DNA of 52,275 nucleotides from IMG/VR virus record IMGVR_UViG_3300032893_000067, positions 1 through 52,275 of that record; one strand, given 5' to 3'. Shown here in pieces: positions 30,686 to 39,179 of this stretch (position 1 is the first letter of the stretch; every line of letters starts with the position of its first letter). The notes under the pieces were generated by a model that saw nothing but the letters and a program-made list of their open reading frames with translations, did no database searches and had not been told where the DNA came from. Source of the DNA: a virus. A program made the position numbers and the translations under genes.

Positions 30686-33163
30686 ATGGCAACATTATCA
30701 AATAATTCATCTGGAAATTTTACTGCCGCAGGTACTTGGAGTTTAATAGATGCAACTTCTCTGTTAAATTCTGAAACTAATAGTACGGCAACTACTGCCG
30801 CATTCGTTAGCAGTTCATCTTTTGTTCCTGGTGCAATTACTATAGATGGCATTGCTGTAAAATTATTATCAAGAAGTGCTGCACCTACTGGTACATTTTC
30901 TTGGAGACTGTTTGATGTTACAACGGCATCTGCTGTTGCTGGCACTACAACTACTATTAATGTGACTGATATTCCATCCGTTAATGGTTCAACAAATGTA
31001 GGCTGGGTATTTGGTAAATTTGCTGCTCCAGTTCTATTATCTGGTACAGATTCATATGCAGTTCAAGTAACTTCATCAACTGCTGGTCAAGTAACTGTTT
31101 ATAGGAATGCAACTGCAGGTAATTGGTCTAGATTTTTAAGAACAACTACAACTCAAGCTCCTGCTGCTGCAGATGAATTATATGTTTGTGGCGAATTTAC
31201 AGGTGCTGCTGCAAATAGTACATTTACAGTTACAATGAATAGCACAAGTGCTGCTACTGTATATGGTGCTATACAAATTTCTACAAAAGGTATATTAGAT
31301 TATGGAACTTCAGCGGCAACTAATTATAATTTAAAAATTGCCGGAAATATGAGCATATATACAGATGGAAAATTACAAATAGGTACATCTGGAACTCCTA
31401 TACCATCTACTAGTACAGCTATATTACAATTCTCAAATTCAGTTAACGTAGATTTTGGCACAGAAGCAAGAGTTGGTTCAACTTTTACTACTTTTGGTAA
31501 TGCAATAACAAATTCTGCTTTATTAGCTGCAGATGCGGCAGCGGCTGCAACTTCTTTAACAACAAATGTATCTACTGGATGGAAGAGTGGAGATGTCATT
31601 GCATTAGCATCTACTACACGTACTAGAACAGAGGCAGAAAGTAAGGCTCTTACTGCAGATGCAGTTGGTACAACTTTAACTATTACTGCTTTAACAAATG
31701 CTCATTCTGGCACAAGTCCTACACAAGCAGAACTTATAAATCTTACCCGCAATGTACAAATTTTTGGAACAAGTACAGCTCTTCAAACATATATAAATAT
31801 TGCTTCTACATCTATTGTTAGTTTAAATAATACTGAATTCTATAATATGGGATCAGCTACAGCAAATAAACGTGGTATTGATGTTGGAACAACTACAGGT
31901 TCATGTACAATAGATGGTTGTTCAATGCATGACTTTACTGTTACTAGTTCTTTAGGAATATTTGCTAATGCTGCGGCAGGAAATAATTATACATTTTCAA
32001 ATTGTGTATTATATGCAATAGCATCTAACGGAGTAACAATTTCTGCAACAACAGGAACTTCTTATACACTTAATAATATTATAGTAATTGCTGCGGGTCA
32101 AGCTGCTGCTGCTACAGGATTTAGTATATCAGATTTAACTGGAACATTTACAAATTTAACTGGTACTAGTTGTCAAGGATCTGGTATGTCTCTAGCAGAT
32201 AATAATGCTACAGCTACAGAAGTATTTGGTACAATTAATGGGTTGATCGGGCATTCAAATTCAACTAGTGGTATTATCCTTGCAAATATAACAGGTGTTA
32301 CTAATAATCCAATGGGAACATTTAGTAATTTAACATCTTGGAGAAATAATACAATAGGAATTAATGCATCCAATAGCTTTACGATAATAATTGATACAGT
32401 AACAGTTTTTGGTAATACATCTGCCAATATAACAATTGGTGCAACAGAATGTGATCAATTATATTTTAAAACCGTTACATCAAATGCCGGAACAACATTA
32501 ACATGTCCAATTGGAGTAAATATCACTTCAGATTGTCATGAAATATATTTTGATAATTCAACATTTGGTTCTACAACTACTCATTCAACTGGCGATGTTA
32601 ATATATCCTCAACTAACTTCTTTCCAAGATTAATCTTTAGAAATTGTACTCTCAGTTCAGCAACTCCAGTAGCAACTCCTGGTAATATGACTGAAGGTGG
32701 ATTTGTTAGACTTGCTAAGTTTCAACAAACTGCAGGAAATCATAAGACATTCTTTAAATATGGAACAGTTACATCAGATACTACTATATATAATAGTGGG
32801 CCAGTTAGTACAAGACTAACACCTAATAATTCTGCTGCAACTAATAAATTACAAAGTGCTGTTAAAAAAATAGCCGTTCCAAGTGGACAAACAGCAACAA
32901 TTAAATTATTTTTAAGAAAATCAGTTGCGGGTGATGGTTCTGCATATAATGGTAATCAACCTAGATTAATGTTAAAAGCAGATGCAGCAGCAGGGGTAAG
33001 TAGCGATACAGTATTGGCAACAGCAGATAATACATATGATGGAGTTTTTAAAGCATTGACTGCAACAACACCAGCAATTACAGATAATGCAGTATTTCAA
33101 GTTTATATAGATTGCGATGGAACTGTTGGATGGATTAATACTGATGACTGGAGTGTTTCATAA
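30686..33163 (+). CDS. Large tail-spike-like protein, beta-helix
   Basis: This 825-residue protein is very rich in Thr, Ser, Asn and Ala. Its middle (about residues 350 to 680) shows short repeating strands with Asn and Gly at turns (NIIVIAAG, NLTGTSCQG, NTIGINAS), as in right-handed parallel beta-helix spikes. No lyase or glycosidase site is evident. It probably binds a host surface polymer. It has only a weak ribosome binding site (AGAGAAAATTAATG). Confidence 0.72.
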   Translation: MATLSNNSSGNFTAAGTWSLIDATSLLNSETNSTATTAAFVSSSSFVPGAITIDGIAVKLLSRSAAPTGTFSWRLFDVTTASAVAGTTTTINVTDIPSVNGSTNVGWVFGKFAAPVLLSGTDSYAVQVTSSTAGQVTVYRNATAGNWSRFLRTTTTQAPAAADELYVCGEFTGAAANSTFTVTMNSTSAATVYGAIQISTKGILDYGTSAATNYNLKIAGNMSIYTDGKLQIGTSGTPIPSTSTAILQFSNSVNVDFGTEARVGSTFTTFGNAITNSALLAADAAAAATSLTTNVSTGWKSGDVIALASTTRTRTEAESKALTADAVGTTLTITALTNAHSGTSPTQAELINLTRNVQIFGTSTALQTYINIASTSIVSLNNTEFYNMGSATANKRGIDVGTTTGSCTIDGCSMHDFTVTSSLGIFANAAAGNNYTFSNCVLYAIASNGVTISATTGTSYTLNNIIVIAAGQAAAATGFSISDLTGTFTNLTGTSCQGSGMSLADNNATATEVFGTINGLIGHSNSTSGIILANITGVTNNPMGTFSNLTSWRNNTIGINASNSFTIIIDTVTVFGNTSANITIGATECDQLYFKTVTSNAGTTLTCPIGVNITSDCHEIYFDNSTFGSTTTHSTGDVNISSTNFFPRLIFRNCTLSSATPVATPGNMTEGGFVRLAKFQQTAGNHKTFFKYGTVTSDTTIYNSGPVSTRLTPNNSAATNKLQSAVKKIAVPSGQTATIKLFLRKSVAGDGSAYNGNQPRLMLKADAAAGVSSDTVLATADNTYDGVFKALTATTPAITDNAVFQVYIDCDGTVGWINTDDWSVS

Positions 33164-33363
33164 TGGCTAGAATAGTGAGTGAAGAAGATTTAAAAAGATT
33201 TGAGGCATTAGAAAGAGCTGCTCATGAAGAACTTTTAGAAAAAAGAGTTACACGTTGTATAGCAATTATAGATCAATGTCATAAAATTTCTATTTGGCAT
33301 AAAATAAAAGAAAAATTATTTGGAAAATGTAAGATCTGTAAAGAACTTGAAGGATTAAGATAA
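33163..33363 (+). CDS. Hypothetical small protein with CxxC
   Basis: This is a 66-residue helical, charged protein ending KCKICKELEGLR. It overlaps the spike stop and the next start by 1 nt each. Function unknown. Confidence 0.58.
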   Translation: MARIVSEEDLKRFEALERAAHEELLEKRVTRCIAIIDQCHKISIWHKIKEKLFGKCKICKELEGLR

Positions 33364-33545
33364 TGCAGCAGCCAGTTAATACGGGCGATGAAACATATTG
33401 GTTAAATGGTCTCTCAGATGAGGGTCTAAGAAATTTTGTAACAAATCCAGGAAGAGAAAAATATTGGTTTGAAGGGGTATCAGAAGAGAATTTATTCCTT
33501 CTTACAAATGCTGATACTGGTAAATTCTTTTTATTATTTGAGTGA
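33363..33545 (+). CDS. Small protein with internal duplication
   Basis: In this 60-residue protein two copies of a roughly 23-residue unit stand head to tail: YWLNGLSDEGLRNFVTNPGR and YWFEGVSEENLFLLTNADTG. Shared positions are YW, G, S, E, L and TN. The remainder is short. Role unknown. Confidence 0.6.
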   Translation: MQQPVNTGDETYWLNGLSDEGLRNFVTNPGREKYWFEGVSEENLFLLTNADTGKFFLLFE

Positions 33546-33547
33546 TT

Positions 33548-33727
33548 ATGAAACAAAGATTTTCTAAAATAAAAGAATTATTAAAGTGTATGCCTTATAC
33601 AGAGTTAATTGATGAACATGAAAGACTTGTTAAAGATTTAAAAGAACACGGCTCCAAAGAAGAATTAGAAGAACAGTCTAAAGAATTAGCTCAATATAAA
33701 AAAGAATTTAAAAGGCGCCAAAAATGA
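33548..33727 (+). CDS. Small helical basic protein
   Basis: This is a 59-residue protein (MKQRFSKIKELLK...) of charged helix, probably a coiled coil. A GTG 6 nt upstream is another possible start. It overlaps the next gene by 4 nt. Confidence 0.58.
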   Translation: MKQRFSKIKELLKCMPYTELIDEHERLVKDLKEHGSKEELEEQSKELAQYKKEFKRRQK

Positions 33728-33939
33728 GCGCATCTAATACATTCAATTCATTAAAACCTGATTTAAAAGAAGCCTATTCAGATAATAAAAAGAAAAAAGA
33801 ACGTTTTAAACGAACAAAATCTCTTTTACAACCACCAGGTAAAGCAACTGCTGAACGCGATGCTTCAAAAAATCCAATGAAGTATCTAGAAGAACATAAA
33901 AATATGAATATAAAGGGCTTAAAAGGTATAGCCTTTTAA
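33724..33939 (+). CDS. Small basic structural-region protein
   Basis: This 71-residue Lys-rich protein (MSASNTFNSLKPDLK...) lies just ahead of the scaffold gene. Its Lys/Arg content fits DNA or scaffold contact inside the head, but this is a guess from composition and place. Confidence 0.58.
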   Translation: MSASNTFNSLKPDLKEAYSDNKKKKERFKRTKSLLQPPGKATAERDASKNPMKYLEEHKNMNIKGLKGIAF

Positions 33940-33941
33940 TA

Positions 33942-33958
33942 TTAACAACTATTTATAG
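33942..33958 (+). promoter_or_regulatory. Late-type motif 6
   Basis: TTAACAACTATTTATAG, exact consensus. It drives the scaffold gene at 34019. Confidence 0.7.
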
Positions 33959-33983
33959 ACGTATCCATGGTGGACCGTCTTAC

Positions 33984-34006
33984 TTTCCTTATCATATGAC
34001 AGGAAA
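33984..34006 (+). other. Leader hairpin ahead of the scaffold gene
   Basis: TTTCCT (33984..33989) can pair with AGGAAA (34001..34006), whose 3' side touches the ribosome binding site AAAAGGAG. A further AGACG...CGTCT pair lies just upstream. The hairpin could tune translation of the scaffold. Confidence 0.4.
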
Positions 34007-34018
34007 AGGAGTTATAAA

Positions 34019-35029
34019 ATGTCTGAACAAGTTACTAATGCCCAAACTGCCGTTTCTGATGCAGTAGAATCAATTCAACCCTCTCAAGAACAAACTCAGG
34101 ATACAACAGAACAAGCCGAAGGTCAAGAAGTTTCTTCTGCTGCTCCAGATCAAGCCAAAGCTCAATTAGAAGCCCTTGCTAAAGATCCTAAAGCCTCTAA
34201 AGCAGAGAAGAAAGCCGCTAAAAATCTTCTTAAAAAGCTTACTTTGAAGGTAGATGGCGAAGAATTTGAAGAGGAACTTCCCTTTGAAATCCCTAATGAT
34301 CCTAAAGCTATAGAATATATGAAGCGCGAGCTTCAATTAGCTAAAATGGGTCAAAAAAGGGCTCAAACTGCTGCTAATTTAGAGAGAGAAGTACTTCAAT
34401 TCGTTGAAGATTTAAGAAAGAACCCTCGTAAAGCTCTTTCAGATCCAGCAATTGGCTTGGATCTTAAGAAATTAGCTGCTCAAATCATTGAAGAAGAAAT
34501 TGAAAACTCTAAAAAATCTCCAGAACAGCTTAAAGCAGAGCAATTAGAAGCTGAACTTAAGGCTATGAAAGAAGACCGAGAAAGAGAAAAGCAAACTCGT
34601 GAACAACAAGAGTTTGAAAGGCTTAAAGAACAAGAATATGAGCGTATTGATATGCTTATGTCTCAAGCCCTTGAAAAGAGTGATCTTCCTAAGACTCCTG
34701 CTGTTGTTAGAAAAATGGCAGAATATATGTCAATTGGCCTACAAGCCGGTAAAGATGTATCTCCTGCAGATGTTCTACCAATTGTTCGAGAAGAAATCAT
34801 CAATGATTATCAACAGTTATTGAATTCTCTTCCCGATGAAGAAGTTGAAAAGTTCATTGGTAAAGATAGAATTAATAGTATTCGTAAGAAGAGTATTGCA
34901 AAGGCAAAACAAGCCGCTGCTAATCCAGCTTTAAAGGCACCTTCGAAGGCAACTGATACTGGTAAAGTAACAAAAGAACAAAAAGAAGCTGAGAAAAAGC
35001 AAAGTTTTAAAGATTACTTCAAATTTTAG
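34019..35029 (+). CDS. Capsid scaffolding protein
   Basis: This 336-residue, highly charged helical protein stands directly before the decoration and coat genes, as scaffolds do. It has a Gln/Ala-rich flexible N-terminus (1 to 60), a long coiled coil (about 110 to 230, Glu/Lys/Gln-rich) and a short basic C-terminal region (about 285 to 336) of the kind that binds coat protein. No protease motif is visible. Strong ribosome binding site AAAAGGAGTTATAAA. Confidence 0.82.
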   Translation: MSEQVTNAQTAVSDAVESIQPSQEQTQDTTEQAEGQEVSSAAPDQAKAQLEALAKDPKASKAEKKAAKNLLKKLTLKVDGEEFEEELPFEIPNDPKAIEYMKRELQLAKMGQKRAQTAANLEREVLQFVEDLRKNPRKALSDPAIGLDLKKLAAQIIEEEIENSKKSPEQLKAEQLEAELKAMKEDREREKQTREQQEFERLKEQEYERIDMLMSQALEKSDLPKTPAVVRKMAEYMSIGLQAGKDVSPADVLPIVREEIINDYQQLLNSLPDEEVEKFIGKDRINSIRKKSIAKAKQAAANPALKAPSKATDTGKVTKEQKEAEKKQSFKDYFKF

Positions 35030-35057
35030 AAGTAATTTCAATAGTTTAGTGTTTTAG

Positions 35058-35077
35058 CAATCAATTTTGATTGTTTT
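35058..35077 (+). terminator. Short intrinsic terminator after the scaffold gene
   Basis: CAATCA-ATTT-TGATTG followed by TTTT. The T-run leads straight into late-type motif 7, so one unit ends where the next begins. Confidence 0.55.
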
Positions 35078-35093
35078 AACAACTATATAATAG
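35076..35093 (+). promoter_or_regulatory. Late-type motif 7
   Basis: TTAACAACTATATAATAG. It drives the decoration and coat genes through a 135-nt leader. Confidence 0.68.
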
Positions 35094-35124
35094 AGATTAA
35101 ACAAACTGATAATCTCCTTAAGAC

Positions 35125-35153
35125 TTCCTATAACCTGTAAGACAGAGTAGGAA
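35125..35153 (+). other. Two-step hairpin in the coat-operon leader
   Basis: TTCCTA pairs with TAGGAA, and inside it CTGT pairs with ACAG across a 3-nt loop. CTTCC at 35124 and GGAAG further on offer an alternative pairing. Such leaders can stabilise abundant virion mRNAs. Confidence 0.5.
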
Positions 35154-35227
35154 CATCAGCCGGAAGAAAGTTAGACTGTTTATGATCTGTTGAATAATTA
35201 AACTAATTATAAAAGGAGAATAGTAAA

Positions 35228-35680
35228 ATGTCAACTTATTACGCAAAAAGTTCTCTAGCAATGGATCGTCAACTTAAAGTCCAAAGGCTAGTGATCCCGC
35301 TCAAAGTCGTTCACAATGCGACACCCGCATCTGTATCACTTCAAAACGACGAGCCCAGCGTACTATTTTTGCAAAGCCAAGGTATTAACCAAATTGATGC
35401 ATCTGATGCAGCCCAATTTGCTAATACTAGCCCTTCTGATGCTTCAGGACAACTTAACCTTTTGGTTAACGTTGGAGAATCAGTAGCAAAAGTTATGCGA
35501 TGTGCCCTTCGTGGTCGATTTAGTGGAACCGATTATGCTGCTCATTTAGATACTGGTAGTACACAAGGTGTTTCTACTAATGGAAATATCATGTTATCAG
35601 TTTCTACTAGTGTGAACTTTAGTACAACCGATTTGGACGCTTGCCTCGATGTCGAATATAGCGTTTCCGATGGAAATTAA
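35228..35680 (+). CDS. Head decoration (capsid-stabilising) protein
   Basis: This 150-residue, mainly beta protein lies between scaffold and coat genes, with a perfect AAAAGGAGAATAGTAAA start. Low Lys/Glu and high Ser/Ala/Val fit a capsid surface protein. Base composition is richer in C and G than in the neighbouring genes, as in the coat gene, which suggests codon selection for strong expression. Confidence 0.65.
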   Translation: MSTYYAKSSLAMDRQLKVQRLVIPLKVVHNATPASVSLQNDEPSVLFLQSQGINQIDASDAAQFANTSPSDASGQLNLLVNVGESVAKVMRCALRGRFSGTDYAAHLDTGSTQGVSTNGNIMLSVSTSVNFSTTDLDACLDVEYSVSDGN

Positions 35681-35696
35681 TTTAAGGAGATAAAAA

Positions 35697-36947
35697 ATGG
35701 CAACTACAAATACGTTTGGAACTCCGAATAATTCAGTAGGTACGCTAAACGGTTTCTTCAAAGAAACCTATGCTGACAAGCTTGGCGAACTTATTCCTGA
35801 TGGAGTAAAGATTCTAAACAAAATTAAATTCATGTCAAAAGAAAAACAACCTGGAAACCTCTACCACCAACCCGTTATTCTCGGTTTGGAGCATGGTGTT
35901 ACCTTTGCTGCTAGTGATGAAGATGCTTTCAATTTGCAAGCTCCCGTTGCTGGTCAGATTAAGGACGCCCAAGTTCGTGGTAACCCAGTAGTTCTCCGAT
36001 CATTACTCGGATATGCTGCTGCTAGCCGTGCTGCTCTTGGTGGCCAAAAGGCTTTCATGGATGCAACAAAGTTTCTAGTAGCTAATATGCTACGATCTAT
36101 GGCTAAAAAGCTTGAAATCGAAATGCTCTATGGTCAAATTGGCTATGGAACAATCGGTTCTGCTGCTTCTGCCCCCACCTATACAATTACCACGTCCGAA
36201 TGGGCTCCTGGTATTTGGGCTGGTGCTGAAGGAATGCCAATCGAAATTCGTGATTCTTCAGGCGCAATCAGCCGAGGTACTTCAGTAGTATCTTCAGTTG
36301 ATATGACAGCTAGAACAATTACCCTTCAGTCTTCAATCCCAGGTGTTGTCGCAACCGACGTTATCTGGCATAAAGGCGCTTATGGTAATGAGTTCCCCGG
36401 AATTCACAGAATTCTAACCATCTCAAGTGGTATCCTTTTCAATATCGATGTTGGTCAGTTCAACCTCTTCAGAGGCAACCAATACGACGCTCAATCTGGC
36501 GCACTCAGCTTTACCAAACTAGGTCAAGCAGTCGCAAGAGCAGTTGAAAAAGGGTTGGATGGACGAGTGCTTTCACTTGTTAATCCACGTGCATGGCAGA
36601 ATATTAACTCTGACCAAGCCGCACTACGTAAGTACGATTCAAGTTATAAAAAGGATCGCGCTGAGAACGGTTCAGAATCCCTTCTATTCCATTCACAAAA
36701 CGGTGAAATCGAAATCGAACCTTCAATCTACGTTAAAGAAGGTTACGCTTACGTTATTTCTCTCGATGAATGGATGAGAGTTGGATCAACAGATATGACC
36801 TTCCGTAGACCTGGTCAAGGCGAAGAATTTTTCAGAGATTTAGAGAACGCTGCTGCTTATGAACTCAGACTCTACAGTGATCAAGCTGTGTTCTGTATGG
36901 CTCCCGGTCGAAACACAATTATAATCAACGTAGTAAATTCTAACTAA
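35697..36947 (+). CDS. Major capsid protein (HK97-fold coat)
   Basis: The 416-residue protein is the probable coat subunit by size, place after scaffold and decoration genes, and strong expression signals (AAGGAGATAAAA ahead of the ATG, favoured codons). Sequence features such as the N-terminal helix region (LNGFFKETYADKL), the conserved-looking HQPVILGLEHGVTF strand and a C-terminal MAPGRNTIIINV agree with P22-type or N4-type coats. The gene is followed at once by an intrinsic terminator, so it ends its unit. Confidence 0.85.
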   Translation: MATTNTFGTPNNSVGTLNGFFKETYADKLGELIPDGVKILNKIKFMSKEKQPGNLYHQPVILGLEHGVTFAASDEDAFNLQAPVAGQIKDAQVRGNPVVLRSLLGYAAASRAALGGQKAFMDATKFLVANMLRSMAKKLEIEMLYGQIGYGTIGSAASAPTYTITTSEWAPGIWAGAEGMPIEIRDSSGAISRGTSVVSSVDMTARTITLQSSIPGVVATDVIWHKGAYGNEFPGIHRILTISSGILFNIDVGQFNLFRGNQYDAQSGALSFTKLGQAVARAVEKGLDGRVLSLVNPRAWQNINSDQAALRKYDSSYKKDRAENGSESLLFHSQNGEIEIEPSIYVKEGYAYVISLDEWMRVGSTDMTFRRPGQGEEFFRDLENAAAYELRLYSDQAVFCMAPGRNTIIINVVNSN

Positions 36948-36967
36948 GCTACGTTTGTTTAAAGATT

Positions 36968-36999
36968 TGGGACAAGTTTTTAATTTGTCCCATTTTTTT
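36968..36999 (+). terminator. Strong intrinsic terminator after the coat gene
   Basis: An 8-bp stem TGGGACAA...TTGTCCCA, with a 9-nt AT loop, is followed by seven T. This is a textbook factor-independent terminator. Confidence 0.9.
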
Positions 37000-37002
37000 A
37001 TC

Positions 37003-37030
37003 TTGATTTTTTGTATGAGTATGGTATAAT
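37003..37030 (+). promoter_or_regulatory. Sigma70-type promoter of the HNH gene, leaderless geometry
   Basis: TTGATT, 16-nt spacer, TATAAT, then 6 nt to the ATG at 37037. No ribosome binding site follows. Confidence 0.6.
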
Positions 37031-37036
37031 TATAAT

Positions 37037-37654
37037 ATGAAGACTTGCAAAATATGCAAATTTACAAAGCCACTAACAGAATTTAATCCTGCCAGTAAAT
37101 ATAAGGATAAGGTCTATTATCGTGGTGAATGTAAAGAATGTAATCTAAAACAACAATCTTCAAATCAAGCTGCTCAAATAAAATACCGCAATTCTGAAAA
37201 AGGACGAAAAGCTAAATCAGACTATAAGAAGACAGAGAAATATAAAGAATATCAAAGAGAATATGATAAAACCAGAGTAGGAGATCCTAAACGAAAAGAA
37301 AGTCAATATGCTTATTTAAAAAGACGTTTAAAAGAAGACCCATTTTTTCGTTTAAGATTAAATGTAAGAAATCGTTTAAGAAATATGATGAAAGTAAAAA
37401 ATTGGCATAAAGATAATACTTTTAAAAATTATATAGGATGTGAATTAGATGCTCTTAAAATGCATATAGAAAAACAATTTACAGAAGGTATGACATGGGA
37501 TAATTATGGTCATGGAGAAAAATGTTGGACATTAGATCATATTTATCCATTATCATTGGCAAAAACCGAAGAAGAGATGTATAAACTTTGTCACTATACA
37601 AATCTACAACCCCTATGGCGCCTAGATAATATCAAGAAGTCCAATAAAATCTAA
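37037..37654 (+). CDS. HNH homing-type endonuclease with its own promoter
   Basis: This 205-residue protein has an N-terminal zinc module (CKICKFTKPLTEF ... CKEC), a Lys/Arg-rich linker and a C-terminal HNH-type core with WTLDHIYPLSLA and YTNLQPLW. It is inserted after the coat terminator, carries its own sigma70-type promoter, and its last 23 nt overlap the convergent gene 37632..37865. These are signs of a recently arrived mobile gene. Confidence 0.83.
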   Translation: MKTCKICKFTKPLTEFNPASKYKDKVYYRGECKECNLKQQSSNQAAQIKYRNSEKGRKAKSDYKKTEKYKEYQREYDKTRVGDPKRKESQYAYLKRRLKEDPFFRLRLNVRNRLRNMMKVKNWHKDNTFKNYIGCELDALKMHIEKQFTEGMTWDNYGHGEKCWTLDHIYPLSLAKTEEEMYKLCHYTNLQPLWRLDNIKKSNKI

Positions 37655-37865
37655 CAGTTCCATATTTACAATGATAGTCAATAAATAACGGCATTTCTAT
37701 AGGGTTTAAATATTCTTTTCTATGCTGATCTCCAGTTCCAAGCCATATATCAGTCATTGCAGCATTGCTATATCCATTACTATCAAATTGCCTATTAATA
37801 TTAAGTTTCTTGTATAACTTCTCATATTGTTCTTTTGTCAGTCGCCAAAGTTTCATTTTATTCAT
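37632..37865 (-). CDS. Hypothetical protein
   Basis: This 77-residue protein (MNKMKLWRLTKEQYEKLYKK...) is last in the leftward RNA-repair operon. It is basic at the start and has a beta-rich end. It overlaps the HNH gene tail-to-tail by 23 nt and the upstream gene by 8 nt. Either of two nearby ATGs may be the start. Confidence 0.6.
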   Translation of the reverse strand: MNKMKLWRLTKEQYEKLYKKLNINRQFDSNGYSNAAMTDIWLGTGDQHRKEYLNPIEMPLFIDYHCKYGTVRFYWTS

Positions 37866-38088
37866 CTTTCTTTACCTTCAATAACGGTTTACTCATTTCA
37901 GTCTGTAATCTAGTTATTTCCAAGAATACTCTATCTAATTCTTTTCGTGCTTCTTCTGGGCTCATGTTCTCATATTTCTTCTTCTGTTCTTCTGTCAATT
38001 CTGGTATCCCACATAATTTTTCTAGGCCATCCCAGAATGCTTTATTGATTCTCTTAGCAAATGTTGGGTGTATTATTAATTTACCCAT
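37858..38088 (-). CDS. Hypothetical helical protein
   Basis: This 76-residue charged helical protein has a likely coiled coil in its second half (PEEARKELDRVFLEITRLQ). It overlaps both neighbours by 8 nt. No family recognised. Confidence 0.6.
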   Translation of the reverse strand: MGKLIIHPTFAKRINKAFWDGLEKLCGIPELTEEQKKKYENMSPEEARKELDRVFLEITRLQTEMSKPLLKVKKDE

Positions 38089-38329
38089 TCTTTTTTCTCT
38101 TTTTGGTCTTTTTTAAATCTAATGGTTTTATATTATTTAGAAGACTTCCCATAACCCAATTTTCCATACCATCTGTGTTTTGTAAACTCATCTTAATATA
38201 TGCAGTTCCATAAATAATAGCATCTCTATTAATTTCTTCCCATATTTTAGGATCAAGTGGATTATTGTAGCTTAATTCATGAATTTTAGGTCCGGGCATA
38301 CATCCACCGCCGCAGCATTTTTTCTTCAT
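38081..38329 (-). CDS. Hypothetical protein with N-terminal cysteine cluster
   Basis: This 82-residue protein begins MKKKCCGGGCMPG, an unusual Cys/Gly-rich start that may bind metal or be modified. The end is strongly basic (DLKKTKKRKKNG). A 4-nt overlap links it to the gene upstream. Function unknown. Confidence 0.6.
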   Translation of the reverse strand: MKKKCCGGGCMPGPKIHELSYNNPLDPKIWEEINRDAIIYGTAYIKMSLQNTDGMENWVMGSLLNNIKPLDLKKTKKRKKNG

Positions 38330-38673
38330 TTAATTTCCTTTTTTAATTTTTCTATTTCTTTAAGAGCATAATCAACTTCATGTTCATCGTGTCTCATCGC
38401 TACTTCATAATCTTGTAAATTCCAATTATCTCTAGATTCGCCATTATTATAAATTGCTTCTAAAGCAACTATTGCAATATTAAGCATTTCTATTGCTTTC
38501 CAATACTTTATAGCTACTTCATTTAAATCATCTAATTTAATAATTGGATTTTCATCAGACCATTTGGTTCCGGCATAAAATCCACATGCTCTTAAATCAT
38601 CAGAATCTTTCATATCATTTTTTAATTTTAGATATTCTTCTATAGCCTTATCTATTTGTTCTTTTCTTGTCAT
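38326..38673 (-). CDS. Hypothetical helical phage protein
   Basis: This 115-residue, mostly helical protein with GFYAGTKWSDEN near residue 31 is of a kind seen in other phages and lacks a known role. A 4-nt overlap joins it to the PagL-like gene. Confidence 0.6.
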   Translation of the reverse strand: MTRKEQIDKAIEEYLKLKNDMKDSDDLRACGFYAGTKWSDENPIIKLDDLNEVAIKYWKAIEMLNIAIVALEAIYNNGESRDNWNLQDYEVAMRHDEHEVDYALKEIEKLKKEIK

Positions 38674-39179
38674 AAATTAAACCCCACATTAAATAGAAAG
38701 AAATCTCTTCCCTTATTAATCTGGCTCATTCCGGCATTACTAAAATGTCTATATTCAAATCCGCACCATTTACCTTTATTATCTTTAATACCAAATCCTA
38801 ACTCTTCTGTAAATTCAAATTGTGTTCCAAGTTGTGAATCTACTTGAGTAATATAAGATGCACCAAAATAAGTTTCGCCATAAAAATAACCCGGCTCCAC
38901 TCTAATACCCAAAGAATCACTTACAAATCCTGAGCTACGTTTTAATTTATCGGCATCTAAAGAATCAAACCATGCCCCAAGATCAAACTTATTATTAAAT
39001 ATTCTGCTAATAGGATTTATATAGCCAAGTGATATATATTTGGTTTCAGCCACACCATCTTGATTTGGCTGGTCAAATCCAAGGCCATACTTAAAAGTAA
39101 TATCTCCGGCATATAGATTTGTCATATATAACTGTCCAAAAAGCATGATTATGGTCATGTATATATAACATTTTTTCAT
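38670..39179 (-). CDS. PagL-like lipid A 3-O-deacylase (acyloxyacyl hydrolase family)
   Basis: This 169-residue predicted outer-membrane barrel has a signal peptide (about 1 to 24, ending YAG). The signature EYRHFSNAG near the C-terminus contains His145 and Ser147 of the PagL catalytic triad; Asp159 stands where PagL has Glu. PagL enzymes remove the 3-O acyl chain from lipid A. The phage may remodel the host surface to hinder rival phages or host immune signals. The start is the ATG overlapping the RNA ligase stop (TGATG) with GGAG upstream. Confidence 0.7.
   Translation of the reverse strand: MKKCYIYMTIIMLFGQLYMTNLYAGDITFKYGLGFDQPNQDGVAETKYISLGYINPISRIFNNKFDLGAWFDSLDADKLKRSSGFVSDSLGIRVEPGYFYGETYFGASYITQVDSQLGTQFEFTEELGFGIKDNKGKWCGFEYRHFSNAGMSQINKGRDFFLFNVGFNL

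Noticed and set aside
30670-32427. Long leftward frames opposite the large spike and fibre genes
   Set aside because: They lie antisense to strongly supported structural genes, have no ribosome binding sites and show hydrophobic Val/Leu-rich composition that mirrors the Asn/Thr-rich coding strand.
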